Origin: Bordetella pseudohinzii
GTDB lineage: Bacteria > Pseudomonadota > Gammaproteobacteria > Burkholderiales > Burkholderiaceae_B
Direction of reading: 5' to 3'
NCBI RefSeq assembly: GCF_000657795.2
Contig: NZ_JHEP02000010.1
Location: 62,001 to 126,000 of the forward strand
DNA: 64,000 nt
Of the stretch, positions 10,133 through 18,310 are shown piece after piece (position 1 is the first letter of the stretch; every line of letters begins with the position of its first letter). Both the position numbers and the translations under genes were made by a program. The notes beneath the pieces were generated by a model. The model was not told where the DNA came from, did no database searches, and worked only from the letters and a program-made list of their open reading frames with translations.

Positions 10133-10411
10133 TCAGGCGGCCGGCGCTTGCAGCGGCGGCCGGCCCGCCGCTTCCAGGTAGGCATTGACGGCCAGGGTCA
10201 GCTGGGCGAGCGCATGCCCGGTCAGGGGGCGGTCGGCCCGCGGCTGGACCAGCCCGGCGGCGACCTGTTCGAAAGCGGCGCCGAAGCGGGCGCGGGTCTC
10301 CGGATCCTGCGCCTCGATCAGGCAGTGCAGGGCGGATTCGGCCGTGGCGGTCTTGGCCGCCAGTTCCTGGATGGCCTGGGCGAAGGCGACGAGGACTTCC
10401 TGGTTTTCCAT
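10133..10411 (-). CDS. Small helical protein, unknown function
   Basis: A 92-residue protein, MENQEVLVAFAQAIQELAAK onward, predicted all-helical, with one cysteine and no signal or membrane segment. I do not recognise the family. The start at 10411 is preceded by AGGAAAT. It is divergent from the iron-permease-like gene (start 10504), sharing a 92-nt intergenic region. Codon use matches its neighbours, which supports a real gene. Confidence 0.55.
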   Translation of the reverse strand: MENQEVLVAFAQAIQELAAKTATAESALHCLIEAQDPETRARFGAAFEQVAAGLVQPRADRPLTGHALAQLTLAVNAYLEAAGRPPLQAPAA

Positions 10412-10503
10412 GTTATTTCCTGATGCAAAACGCCAGTGTAGGCGATTGCTCCCGGCAGGCTGGCGCGCTATGGTCGGTGAGCCACCATCAGGGGGGATGC
10501 ATC

Positions 10504-10956
10504 ATGACCCAGTCCAGGCGCCGGCCAACCGCCACCGCCGTCCAGCCGCAGGCGGTTTCGCGCATGGCGCGCGGTTTTGATCATTTCGCGCGGTTTGCCA
10601 CGCGCTGGACCGGCAGCTCCGTGGCCTTTGCCGGCGCGGTGGCGCTGGTGCTGGGCTGGGCGCTGTGCGGGCCGCTCTTCGCGTATTCCGAAACCTGGCA
10701 GCTGGTCATCAATACCGGCACGACCATCATCACCTTTCTGATGGTCTTCCTGATCCAGCAAAGCCAGAACAAGGACAGCCAGGCCGTCCATCTCAAGCTC
10801 GACGAACTCTTGTTGGCGGTCAAGGGCGCCAGTGACAGCCTGGTCGATGCCGAAGACCTGGACGAGGCCGAACTGCGCCAGCTGGCCGAGCACTATGCCG
10901 AACTGGCTCATCGCCTGCAGGGACGCCTGCGCCGCATCGATGAGCGCGGGGCCTAG
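10504..10956 (+). CDS. Low-affinity iron permease family membrane protein
   Basis: A 150-residue protein with two transmembrane helices (about residues 33-55 and 62-82) and a charged cytoplasmic C-terminal helix. The second helix reads [24 protein letters not shown], the hallmark of the PF04120 family, named for yeast Fet4-like transport but of unproven function in bacteria. The start at 10504 follows GGGGGGATGC. It converges with the Lrp gene, overlapping its end by 4 nt. Confidence 0.8.
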   Translation: MTQSRRRPTATAVQPQAVSRMARGFDHFARFATRWTGSSVAFAGAVALVLGWALCGPLFAYSETWQLVINTGTTIITFLMVFLIQQSQNKDSQAVHLKLDELLLAVKGASDSLVDAEDLDEAELRQLAEHYAELAHRLQGRLRRIDERGA

Positions 10957-11423
10957 CGCAGCGGCACGGCGGTGGTGTAGAGCACCTGCTTGAGCGCGAA
11001 ACTCGAGCGTATGCTGGCCACGCCGGGAATCCGCGTGATGCGTTCGACAATGAGCCGCTCCAGGGCGTCGACATCCTCGACCAGGGCGCGCACCAGATAA
11101 TCGGCATCGCCCGACATCAGGTAGCACTCCATGATCTCGGGCAGCACGGCGATCTCGCGCTCGAAGACATCCAGCGCCGCCTTGCGCTGCTTGTCCAGCG
11201 AGATCTGGATAAAGACATTGACCTTCAGGCCCAGCTTGCGCGCATTGAGCAGGGTCACGCGGCGATCGATCAGGCCGTCGGCCTCCAGCCGCCGCACCCG
11301 CGCCAGGCAAGGCGAGGGCGAGAGGTTGACGCGCTGGGCCAGTTCGACATTGGACAGGCGCGCGTCGCGCTGCAATTCGTTCAGGATACGGATGTCGGTG
11401 GCATCGAGGTTGATTTCTGGCAT
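10953..11423 (-). CDS. Lrp/AsnC family transcriptional regulator
   Basis: A 156-residue regulator with an N-terminal AsnC-type helix-turn-helix ([20 protein letters not shown], with [21 protein letters not shown] as recognition region) and a C-terminal RAM ligand-binding domain ([19 protein letters not shown]). These proteins sense amino acids and control their metabolism. The start at 11423 (MPEINL) is chosen by family alignment over an upstream start at 11456. No divergent target lies next to it; the next gene upstream starts 254 nt away in the opposite direction, so it may be autoregulated or act elsewhere. Confidence 0.9.
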   Translation of the reverse strand: MPEINLDATDIRILNELQRDARLSNVELAQRVNLSPSPCLARVRRLEADGLIDRRVTLLNARKLGLKVNVFIQISLDKQRKAALDVFEREIAVLPEIMECYLMSGDADYLVRALVEDVDALERLIVERITRIPGVASIRSSFALKQVLYTTAVPLR

Positions 11424-11677
11424 GAGCGAATTGCGTTTCCTGGCCTGGCCATTCAAGTGTGCTGCAATCGTAGCGGATAACGGCGCAATACGGCAGCGCC
11501 GCTATCGCCGCGGGGGCGGGCCGCGGGCATGACCAGATGTGTCGTGCGCGCGGAGGAGGCGCGGCCCCGCGGCTTACCGTCAGTAGCATTTGCAGTCTAT
11601 CTGTCGCCGGATTGTTGCGATCGGGTGCCATCGCTTTGCTAAGGTGAAAGACACTTCAACCACGGAAGGAGAGTCCC

Positions 11678-12271
11678 ATGTTTGATGCCTACACTCGAAC
11701 CCGGCGCGCGGGGATGGCCGCCGCGGCGGTGGCGCTGGCAGGGCTGGTATTCACGGGTTGCACGACGACCAAGCCCGAGGACAGCGGCACGGCCGCGAGC
11801 CAGCGGCAGGAAATCAACTCGGGCGCCGACAGCGCCTTGTCGCGCCTGAACCAGGCGTCGCCCGATGCGCGCGGCCTGGTGCAAAAAGCCAAGGGGGTGC
11901 TGGTCTTCCCGGCGGTGGTGAGCGGCAGCTTTATTGTCGGCGCGCAGTACGGCAAGGGCGTGTTGCGCGTGGGCGGCGCCAATGCCGGCTACTACAGCAC
12001 GACGGCGGGGTCGGTGGGCTTTCAGGCCGGCGCGCAGTCCAAGGCGGTCATCCTGCTCTTCATGACGCAGGACGCCCTGGATAGCTTCCGCAAGAGCAAT
12101 GGCTGGACCGTCGGCGCCGATGCCTCGGTGGCGGTGGCCAATATCGGCGCCAACGGCCGCATCGACACCAACACGGCGCAGCAGCCGGTGGTGGGCTTTG
12201 TCATGAATAACACCGGCCTGATGGCGGGAGTCTCGCTGGAAGGCGCTAAGATCAACAAGCTGGATCTGTAG
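11678..12271 (+). CDS. SYLF/YSC84 domain lipoprotein
   Basis: A 197-residue lipoprotein. The signal peptide ends with the lipobox LVFTGC, and the mature protein carries the SYLF (YSC84) lipid-binding domain from about residue 60, recognisable by AKGVLVFPAVVSGSFIVGAQ and the final GLMAGVSLEGAKI. In eukaryotes this fold binds phosphoinositides; bacterial versions are periplasmic or outer-membrane proteins of unclear role, often stress-induced. A good ribosome site (GGAAGGAGAG) precedes the ATG. The CsbD-like gene follows in the same direction, suggesting a stress-related pair. Confidence 0.85.
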   Translation: MFDAYTRTRRAGMAAAAVALAGLVFTGCTTTKPEDSGTAASQRQEINSGADSALSRLNQASPDARGLVQKAKGVLVFPAVVSGSFIVGAQYGKGVLRVGGANAGYYSTTAGSVGFQAGAQSKAVILLFMTQDALDSFRKSNGWTVGADASVAVANIGANGRIDTNTAQQPVVGFVMNNTGLMAGVSLEGAKINKLDL

Positions 12272-12318
12272 TGCTGGCGCGCCGCCCGTGGGGGGCGGCG
12301 CCATCACAGGAGCTGACG

Positions 12319-12603
12319 ATGTCGATAGATACGGTGACAGGCAAGATGAAGGAGCTGGCGGGCCGCAGCGAAGAGACGGCCGGCACGATACTGGAGGATG
12401 CCCGCTTGCGCGCGCGAGGCCTGGCGCACCAGATCGAAGGCAAGGTGCAGGGCGCGATGGGCACGGCCGCCGACAGCATCGATGATGTGGCCGATACCGT
12501 GCAGTCGCTGGTGCGGCGCCATCCGGTGGGCGCGCTGGTGGCGGTGGGCGTGGCCGCCTATCTGCTGGGGCGCGTGGCGGGCGCCATACGCCGGCGCCAT
12601 TGA
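12319..12603 (+). CDS. CsbD-like stress protein with C-terminal membrane segment
   Basis: A 94-residue protein. The N-terminal part (MSIDTVTGKMKELAGRSEET with later HQIEGKVQGAMG) has the CsbD repeat pattern, and the end (HPVGALVAVGVAAYLLGRVAG) is a glycine-rich transmembrane helix, a composition also seen in the ElaB/YqjD/DUF883 group. ElaB-type proteins bind ribosomes at the membrane in stationary phase. The start at 12319 follows AGGAGCTGACG. It lies 47 nt after the SYLF lipoprotein. Confidence 0.75.
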   Translation: MSIDTVTGKMKELAGRSEETAGTILEDARLRARGLAHQIEGKVQGAMGTAADSIDDVADTVQSLVRRHPVGALVAVGVAAYLLGRVAGAIRRRH

Positions 12604-12622
12604 CCGCGGCGCCGCCGCGTCC

Positions 12623-12656
12623 AAAAAAGATCCCGGTCTGGCCGGGATCTTTTTTG
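12623..12656. terminator. Bidirectional Rho-independent terminator
   Basis: AAAAAAGATCCCGG, a 4-6 nt loop, then CCGGGATCTTTTTT. Symmetric A and T tails let it serve the CsbD-like gene on the plus strand and the small membrane gene (ending at 12661) on the minus strand. Confidence 0.92.
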
Positions 12657-12660
12657 CGCC

Positions 12661-12843
12661 TTACTCCAGGGACGATACGAGCAGAAAGCCCAACGGTATG
12701 ATCAGAAGAAAGGCATATGTCGATCCCGCCAGGGCGGCGGACATCTTCGCCGCCACTTCGGTCCCCGCTGACTGCCAGGTTTTCACGACGAGGCCGACGA
12801 TGGCCAGGATCACCAACAACGAACAGACTGCTACATAAGTCAT
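12661..12843 (-). CDS. Small two-helix membrane protein
   Basis: A 60-residue protein with two hydrophobic segments (MTYVAVCSLLVILAIVGLVV and a second of about 18 residues near the C-terminus, YAFLLIIPLGFLLV). I do not recognise a family. The ATG at 12843 was chosen because GGAGGC precedes it at good spacing; longer in-frame extensions upstream run into low-complexity basic sequence. It converges with the CsbD-like gene at a shared terminator. Confidence 0.6.
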   Translation of the reverse strand: MTYVAVCSLLVILAIVGLVVKTWQSAGTEVAAKMSAALAGSTYAFLLIIPLGFLLVSSLE

Positions 12844-13255
12844 GTTGCCTCCGTCACACCCTCTAGGGGTACAACGGCGTCGCGGGGTCGCGGCGCCTTG
12901 TTCATGCTGTTGTGATTTCATTGTGCGCCGCTTGGGCTGAAAGTGTCCTAGGGTTTTCCAGGGGCGGATCAGGCGGCGGCCAGCCATGCTGCGCTGCGCT
13001 CGATAGTCCGGTTGCGCCGCGTCAAGCGCGGCGCCAGGCCGCCATCCCAGGGTGGGCGCCAGGGGAACAGCCTCATTCCAGGGCCGCGAGGGTAAAAATG
13101 GTGCGCCGCAGTATTGCGGTGCGCAAACCTTGCGCAATGTAGAAAGGGGTAGGGGCGTGTTGCCGGTCCGCCGCGTGGCGCGGCCGGCAAGTCAAGAAAG
13201 GACGGGAAGGCTTGCACTTTGAGAGGCCCGGACGGGTCCCAAGCGGCACACTGTC

Positions 13256-13285
13256 TCCAGGCCAGGCCAGGCCAGGCCAGGCCAG
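13256..13285. repeat. Tandem pentanucleotide repeat (GCCAG)n
   Basis: Six head-to-tail copies of a 5-bp unit: one TCCAG followed by five GCCAG, ending before CGGGG. Tracts of 5-bp units can change length by slipped-strand mispairing. No gene clearly crosses it; it lies 210 bp before the small gene at 13495. Confidence 0.85.
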
Positions 13286-13303
13286 CGGGGCGCGGCCCGA
13301 ATG

Positions 13304-13342
13304 AAGAGCGCCCCAGCTCGCGGATGAGTCTGGGGCGCTCTT
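13304..13342. terminator. 12-bp inverted repeat, terminator-like
   Basis: AAGAGCGCCCCA and TGGGGCGCTCTT form a perfect 12-bp stem around a 15-nt loop. There is a short TT after the plus-strand arm but no long U-run. No annotated gene ends next to it, so it could close an unannotated transcript or be a structured RNA element. Confidence 0.4.
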
Positions 13343-13494
13343 GCCGGCTCGCGCACGCAATGGGTGTCAGCAGCTCGGCGATTTCAATGTAGTGCGATGC
13401 CATGCCGGCCGCAAGGGGAAAATTGTTTCAGGCGCCCGCAAGGCGCCGGAAGCGGGCATGATATGTTCTGCGCTTTCAGATTTCCGAGGTTCAG

Positions 13495-13707
13495 ATGGCG
13501 AGGCACCCGTTTCAACAAGGAGAATTGGCCTATTGGCTGCAAATCATTGCCGAGCAGGGCAGTGAGGCGCAGGTGCCGGAGAATTTCGCCGAAGCGTTGT
13601 TGACGCTGCGCTGTGTCCAGCGCGGTGAGCAGGGCCAGCTGGTGATCACCGAGAAAGGCAGGCTGGCGCTGCACATGGAAGGACCGGGAGCGATTCATCG
13701 CCATTAA
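13495..13707 (+). CDS. Small protein of unknown function
   Basis: A 70-residue soluble protein beginning MARHPFQQGELAYWLQIIAE. It has a helical first half and a TEKGRLAL segment that resembles the recognition part of small winged-helix proteins, but this is weak. No family recognised. Composition and start context (GAGGTTCAG before ATG) favour a real gene. Confidence 0.5.
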   Translation: MARHPFQQGELAYWLQIIAEQGSEAQVPENFAEALLTLRCVQRGEQGQLVITEKGRLALHMEGPGAIHRH

Positions 13708-13855
13708 GGGGAATAACGGAACACACTGTTGCGCGACTCGCTCATCGGATGGTTGAACTTGCAGGCATTGGGACAGTCCAAGAAATAAAGGCGGGAAGTT
13801 TCCGCCCTCCACAAGACGGCCAGCCGGCCGGCTTGAAGCAAACTGGGAGGACGCC

Positions 13856-14068
13856 ATGCAGCTTCGCGACCAGGAAGTACTGATAGACCTGTCTACCGCC
13901 GCGATGGACACAGGCGGATATGGGGTTTTGCTGACCGTGACGGCCGAAGGCGGCACCGAGATTGACGCCGCGTTTTCCTACCTGGGCCAGTGCGCTTCGC
14001 TCGATGAAGCGCGCGATCGTGCAGAGTCTTTTGCGCAGGATTGGCTGCGCGAGAACGTCTATCGCTGA
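13856..14068 (+). CDS. Small protein of unknown function
   Basis: A 70-residue soluble protein with a strong ribosome site (GGGAGGACGCC) before the ATG. The sequence suggests three strands followed by a helix (DEARDRAESFAQDWLREN), a layout like small beta-beta-beta-alpha proteins. No family recognised. It follows the 13495 gene after 148 nt and precedes the AGE epimerase. Confidence 0.6.
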   Translation: MQLRDQEVLIDLSTAAMDTGGYGVLLTVTAEGGTEIDAAFSYLGQCASLDEARDRAESFAQDWLRENVYR

Positions 14069-14194
14069 AACTTGACCATTGTTGACGATCGGGCCGGTCC
14101 CTGTAGCGGGGCCGGCCCTCGTCGTTTCTGGGGGGCATGCGGCGACTTGGGTTATCCTGCAAGTCGATTGCGATGCCCCTCTTTGCCAGCAAGC

Positions 14195-15271
14195 ATGTCC
14201 CAATCCGTTCTCCCCGACATCCTGTCTGCCTTGCGCCAGCATTATGGCGACGTCGTGCTGCCCCTGTGGCGCAACGCCGGTTTCAACACCCAGCTCGCTT
14301 TGCCTGTCGAGGCCCTGGACGGCGCGACGTCGCGGCCCTTGCCGGTCACGCGCTATCGCGCCATGGCCTGTGCGCGCCAGATCTTCATTTATGCGCGCGC
14401 GCCGCAAGGCCAGGCGCACGCCAGCCGTTTGTTCGATGCCCTGTCGCGGTATTTCCGCAATCCGGCGGGAGGGTGGTACTACAGCGTCGATGCCGCAGGC
14501 CAGCCCCTGGACACGACGCAGGACCTCTACACCCACGCCTTCGTGGTGCTGGCCTGCGCGGTTTTCTTCGAGCGCACGCGGCGCAGCGACGCACACCAGC
14601 TGCTGCTGGCGACGGTGCGCGATATCGAGAGCCGCTTTCGCGATGCGCAAGGCCTGTATATCGCCGCCCGCGCGGCGGACGGCCAAGCGCTGCGCGGCCA
14701 TGAGCAGAACCCCGTCATGCACCTGACCGAGGCCTATCTGGCGGCGGCCGCGCTGGTCGAGCCGGCCTGGTTCGCGCAACGCCTGCGCGAGCTGGCGCAG
14801 CAGGTCTTCGATGTCTACGTCGATGCGGGCACGCATTGCGTGCTGGAATTGGCGCGAGGCGAGCCGGACAATCGCATCGAGCCCGGCCACCAGTTCGAAT
14901 GGTATGCGCTGCTCGACAGCGCGCCCGAGGTCTTCGCCGGGCTGGAGCTGGCCGCGGTGCTGCCCCGGGCGGCGGCCTGGGCCGAGGCCCATGGGGTGTC
15001 GCCCCAGACCTGTGGCGTCTGCGCCGCGCTGGCGCCGGATGGCACGGTGCTCGACGCCCGGCAGCGCATCTGGGCCCAGACCGAGTACGCGCGGTATCTG
15101 GCCCTGCTGTCCAGTCCCCAGCGCGCAAGACAGCTGCAGGCCCTGCGCGGACGTTTTCTGCACGCCGGCGGCTGGCACGAGCTGCTGGGCCCGGACGGCG
15201 AAGTCCTGCGGCGCGATATGCCAAGCACCACGCCGTACCACCTCTGGACGGGTTACATCGCTCAGCCCTGA
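14195..15271 (+). CDS. AGE family epimerase/isomerase
   Basis: A 358-residue (alpha/alpha)6-barrel protein of the N-acylglucosamine 2-epimerase family. Family signatures include YRAMACARQIFIYARA, the QDLYTHAFVVLA segment with its catalytic-region histidine, NPVMHLTEAYLA, and EPGHQFEWYALL with a second conserved histidine near residue 229. Members interconvert N-acetylglucosamine/N-acetylmannosamine, mannose/fructose or glucose/mannose; the sequence alone does not separate these, although the size fits aldose-ketose isomerases (YihS/mannose isomerase type). The start at 14195 gives MSQSVLPDILSALRQHY; no strong ribosome site is seen. It stands alone. Confidence 0.82.
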   Translation: MSQSVLPDILSALRQHYGDVVLPLWRNAGFNTQLALPVEALDGATSRPLPVTRYRAMACARQIFIYARAPQGQAHASRLFDALSRYFRNPAGGWYYSVDAAGQPLDTTQDLYTHAFVVLACAVFFERTRRSDAHQLLLATVRDIESRFRDAQGLYIAARAADGQALRGHEQNPVMHLTEAYLAAAALVEPAWFAQRLRELAQQVFDVYVDAGTHCVLELARGEPDNRIEPGHQFEWYALLDSAPEVFAGLELAAVLPRAAAWAEAHGVSPQTCGVCAALAPDGTVLDARQRIWAQTEYARYLALLSSPQRARQLQALRGRFLHAGGWHELLGPDGEVLRRDMPSTTPYHLWTGYIAQP

Positions 15272-15360
15272 TCGCGGTGGGGGGCTGACGTCATTCGTTA
15301 CTTCGCAGGCCTGTTTTGTGGCTATCCCTTACAATTTGGAAATTGTTGAAGAGGGAAGCC

Positions 15361-15576
15361 ATGAGTGTGATGTGTCCTGCGTGCCAGTCTATCCAGCCCG
15401 GGCTTTCTGGCGTCGCCCCGCATCAGCAGCTGGGCCACCAGGGGTACACGCAGCCCACGCAGCGTGGGCGCGAGTCCCATCGTGAAGACCATTTTCGCTG
15501 CATCGAGTGCGGGGCCAAGTGGCTGCGCGAGACGGATAAATGGGGGGCGGATCTGGGTTTCCGCCTGGCGCCATGA
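15361..15576 (+). CDS. Small zinc-ribbon-like protein
   Basis: A 71-residue protein with two CxxC knuckles, MCPACQS at the start and RCIECGAKW near residue 52, 44 residues apart, consistent with one zinc site. It has no helix-turn-helix or membrane segment. The ATG at 15361 follows GAGGGAAGCC. Function unknown; such short ribbons occur in RNA- or protein-binding adaptors. Confidence 0.6.
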   Translation: MSVMCPACQSIQPGLSGVAPHQQLGHQGYTQPTQRGRESHREDHFRCIECGAKWLRETDKWGADLGFRLAP

Positions 15577-15646
15577 GCGGCGCATTTAAGTTGCACGCCA
15601 CGCCGGCCGTCAAGCCCTGGTGTCGTGACCGGTCAATAAAGGACGC

Positions 15647-15955
15647 ATGATGGCGCAGAAGGTACTGAACGGCTTCAGCATCGTGGCCTATGCCACCCAG
15701 GCCCAGGGCCGGACCCCGCCGCGCGCCTTCATCGAGACCTCGCGCCTGCCCGGCCCGCCTCCGCCCGAGGGCGAGACGGCCCCGCCACCCGAGGCGCCGC
15801 TGGTGTTCGAGATCTTTCTGTCGCGGCGTTTCCGCAGCACGGTCGAGGCCATGTCGGCCGCGCGCAATGCCCTGGACCAGGTGCGCCTCGTCACGGAGGA
15901 GGGCGTGCCCGACCCGCTGCCGGATGCGGCCTGGGTGCCGCCCGAGGAAGATTGA
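15647..15955 (+). CDS. Hypothetical proline-rich protein
   Basis: A 102-residue protein with a low-complexity linker (GPPPPEGETAPPPEAP) between a short N-terminal strand-rich part and a helical C-terminal half (STVEAMSAARNALDQV). Two adjacent ATGs (15647, 15650) are possible starts. I do not recognise the family. Codon use matches its surroundings; it lies 70 nt after the zinc-ribbon gene and converges with the Rieske gene 7 nt away. Confidence 0.5.
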   Translation: MMAQKVLNGFSIVAYATQAQGRTPPRAFIETSRLPGPPPPEGETAPPPEAPLVFEIFLSRRFRSTVEAMSAARNALDQVRLVTEEGVPDPLPDAAWVPPEED

Positions 15956-15962
15956 AGCCGTA

Positions 15963-16328
15963 TCAGAGCGGCTGTATCTTGCCGGCCGGCTGCCAATAGA
16001 CCGCGCCGTCGCGCTCTTCGACCTGCAGGGCGGTCAAGCGGCTGTTTCTCGCGGCGCCGCCCACGCACACCCCCGTGTCCGGATGGAAGGTGGCGCCATG
16101 GCGGGCGCACATGAGCAGATCGCCCGCGCGCGTGAAAAAGCTGTTTTCCCAGTCCATTTCGACGCCGATGTGGGTGCAGCGGTTGAGATAGCCATAGACC
16201 TTGCCCTGGTAGCGGACAAAGAAGACCGTGCCGCGGCCCGCGCCATCGGTGACGGGCAGCTTGACGCCCAGGCCGCCATCGACCAGGGATTGCGCGTCGC
16301 ACACGCGCACGGCGCAGGATTGGGACAT
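15963..16328 (-). CDS. Rieske [2Fe-2S] domain protein
   Basis: A 121-residue single Rieske ferredoxin. The cluster ligands are visible as C-T-H in NRCTHIGVEMDW and C-A-R-H in LMCARHGATFHPDTG, the CxH...CxxH pattern. A following VCVGGAARN loop fits a soluble Rieske electron carrier or regulatory domain. The start at 16328 (MSQSCAV) was preferred to longer in-frame extensions that run back into the ABC transporter gene. The partner oxidoreductase is not evident. It lies 52 nt downstream of the ABC exporter in the same direction. Confidence 0.85.
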   Translation of the reverse strand: MSQSCAVRVCDAQSLVDGGLGVKLPVTDGAGRGTVFFVRYQGKVYGYLNRCTHIGVEMDWENSFFTRAGDLLMCARHGATFHPDTGVCVGGAARNSRLTALQVEERDGAVYWQPAGKIQPL

Positions 16329-16380
16329 ACAGGTGTTCCGAAAGCAAACAGGCGCCCATTTTGCCATGGGCGCCCGCCGC

Positions 16381-18183
16381 TCAGATGGCGATGGGAGCCC
16401 CTGACTCCCGCTGGCGCGCCCACATGCTGGCATAGACGCCCTTGCGCGCCAGCAACTCGGCATGGCGGCCGCGCTCCACCACGCGCCCGTCGCCCAGCAC
16501 GATGATGTCGTCGGCATCGGCGATGGTCGAGAGGCGATGGGCGATGATGAGCGTGCTGCGGCCCTGGCTGACTTCGCGCAGGTTGTCCTGGATCTCGCGC
16601 TCGGTGTGCGAGTCCAGCGCGCTGGTGGCCTCGTCAAAGAGGAAGATGCAGGGATTCTTGAGGATGGTGCGGGCGATGGCCACGCGCTGTTTTTCCCCGC
16701 CCGACAGCTTCAGCCCGCGCTCGCCCACGACGGTGCGATAGCCTTCCGGCATGCTCATGATCAGCTCGTGGATATGGGCCAGGCGGGCGGCCGCCTGGAT
16801 CTCGGCCTCGCTGGCCTCGGGACGGCCATAGGCGATGTTGTACTGGATGCTGTCGTTAAAGAGCACCGTGTCCTGCGGCACGACGCCGATGGCGGCGCGC
16901 AGGCTGTCCTGCCTGACATCGCGGATGTCCTGGCCGTCGATCAGGATGGCGCCCTCCTTGACGTCATAGAAGCGGAACAGCAGGCGGGCCAGGGTGGACT
17001 TGCCCGCGCCGGAGCTGCCCACCACGGCCACGGTCTTGCCGGCCGGCACCTTGAAGCTGACGCCCTTGAGAATGGGGCGGCGGTCGTCGTAGCCGAACAC
17101 CACGTCGCGGAACTCGATGGCGCCGCCTTGCAGCCGCAGCGCCGGCGCGCCGGCTTTGTCGGCCACCTCGCGGTCCTGGCCCAGGAGCTCGAACATGCGC
17201 TCCATATCGATGAGCGCCTGCTTGATCTCGCGGTAGATGAAGCCGAAGAAGCTCAAGGGATCATAGAGCTGCAGCAGATAGGTATTGACCAGCACGAAGT
17301 CGCCCAAGGTATAGCGGCCCTGGGCGATGCCTTGGGCGGCCATCCACATGACCACGGTCAGGCCGGCCGAGATGATGAGCGCCTGGCCGATGTTCAGGAT
17401 GGACAGGCTGACCTGGCTGCGCACGGCGGCGCGCTCATAGCTGCGCAGCGAGCTGTCATAGCGGCGCGCCTCGTGCTCTTCATTGCCGAAATACTTGACC
17501 GTTTCGTAGTTCAGCAGGCTTTCCACGGCCTTGGTATTGGCCTGGGAGTCGGTTTCATTCATCTGGCGGCGGAACTTGGCGCGCCACTCGGTCACGATCA
17601 AGGTATAGGCCAGGTAGAGCGTGACCGTCAGGCCGGTGGCCAGGGCCAGCCAGCCGTCGAACATCTTCCAGAGCACCGCGCAGACCAGCCCGATCTCGAA
17701 GAAGGTGGGCAGGACGTTAAAGAGCAGAAAGGTCAGCAGGGTCTGGATGCCCTTGGTGCCGCGCTCGATGGCGCGCGTCAGGCCGCCGGTCTGGCGTTCA
17801 AGGTGAAAGCGCAGGCCCAGGCCGTGCAGGTGGCGGAAGATCTGCAGGCCCACCGCGCGGATGGCGTGCTGCGCCACGCGGGCGAAGATGGCGTCGCGCA
17901 ACTCCGAAAACAGCAGGGACAGCACGCGCGCCGCGCCATAGGCCAGGATCAGGCCCACGGGCACGGCCAGCGCGCCCGGCGTGCCCTGGCCCAGCGCGTC
18001 GATGGCTTGCTTGTACAGGATGGGGACATAGACCAACGCGACCTTGGCGATGATCAGGCTGAGCACGGCCAGCACCACGCGCGCCTTCAGGCCCGGCTGG
18101 CCGGGCGGCCAGAGATAGGGCAGCAGGGTGCGGATGGTGGCCAGGCCGCCGCGCGGCGCTTGCGTAAAGGTCGAGGAGGGCAT
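16381..18183 (-). CDS. ATM1-type ABC transporter (fused TMD-NBD)
   Basis: A 600-residue half-transporter: six transmembrane helices (residues 25-330) then an ATPase with Walker A GSSGAGKS, signature LSGGEKQRVAIA and Walker B CIFLFDEATSALD. The RAIERGTKGI stretch in the membrane domain is characteristic of ATM1/HMT1 family exporters, which move glutathione-linked sulfur compounds or heavy-metal conjugates across the inner membrane. Bacterial members work as homodimers. The start at 18183 (MPSSTFTQAP) fits family length; the extension to 18405 overlaps the promoter area of the divergent aldo/keto reductase. The Rieske gene follows. Confidence 0.92.
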   Translation of the reverse strand: MPSSTFTQAPRGGLATIRTLLPYLWPPGQPGLKARVVLAVLSLIIAKVALVYVPILYKQAIDALGQGTPGALAVPVGLILAYGAARVLSLLFSELRDAIFARVAQHAIRAVGLQIFRHLHGLGLRFHLERQTGGLTRAIERGTKGIQTLLTFLLFNVLPTFFEIGLVCAVLWKMFDGWLALATGLTVTLYLAYTLIVTEWRAKFRRQMNETDSQANTKAVESLLNYETVKYFGNEEHEARRYDSSLRSYERAAVRSQVSLSILNIGQALIISAGLTVVMWMAAQGIAQGRYTLGDFVLVNTYLLQLYDPLSFFGFIYREIKQALIDMERMFELLGQDREVADKAGAPALRLQGGAIEFRDVVFGYDDRRPILKGVSFKVPAGKTVAVVGSSGAGKSTLARLLFRFYDVKEGAILIDGQDIRDVRQDSLRAAIGVVPQDTVLFNDSIQYNIAYGRPEASEAEIQAAARLAHIHELIMSMPEGYRTVVGERGLKLSGGEKQRVAIARTILKNPCIFLFDEATSALDSHTEREIQDNLREVSQGRSTLIIAHRLSTIADADDIIVLGDGRVVERGRHAELLARKGVYASMWARQRESGAPIAI

Positions 18184-18310
18184 AGGGGGCGAGGGCGAGC
18201 GGCATTTCCAGCCGCGCGATAGGGGAAATCTCCGGATTATCGTCCACGACGCTATGATGGTCTGCAATACCGCTGCCGGCTGAAGGGGCGGGTCTATTCC
18301 AGGAGGTTGT

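Larger units (their letters stand above)
12844..13494. other. 651-bp intergenic region with repeats and a hairpin
   Basis: No gene is supported. The long minus-strand frames here translate GCCAG repeats and basic, proline-rich sequence without a ribosome site. Contents worth noting are the pentanucleotide repeat at 13256-13285 and the 12-bp inverted repeat at 13304-13342. The sequence before 13495 (TATGTTCTGCG...CAGATGG) is the likely promoter area of the small gene that follows. Confidence 0.5.

Noticed and set aside
13256-13285. Repeat considered as CRISPR or as an insertion-sequence end
   Set aside because: Units are 5 bp with no spacers, and no cas or transposase gene is nearby.
12969-13403. 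Overlapping minus-strand frames of 95-144 codons in the intergenic region
   Set aside because: They translate the GCCAG repeat and basic, proline-rich sequence, have no ribosome site and conflict with each other.
16462-18222. A 586-codon plus-strand frame antisense to the ABC transporter
   Set aside because: Shadow of a gene with Walker A, Walker B and signature motifs.
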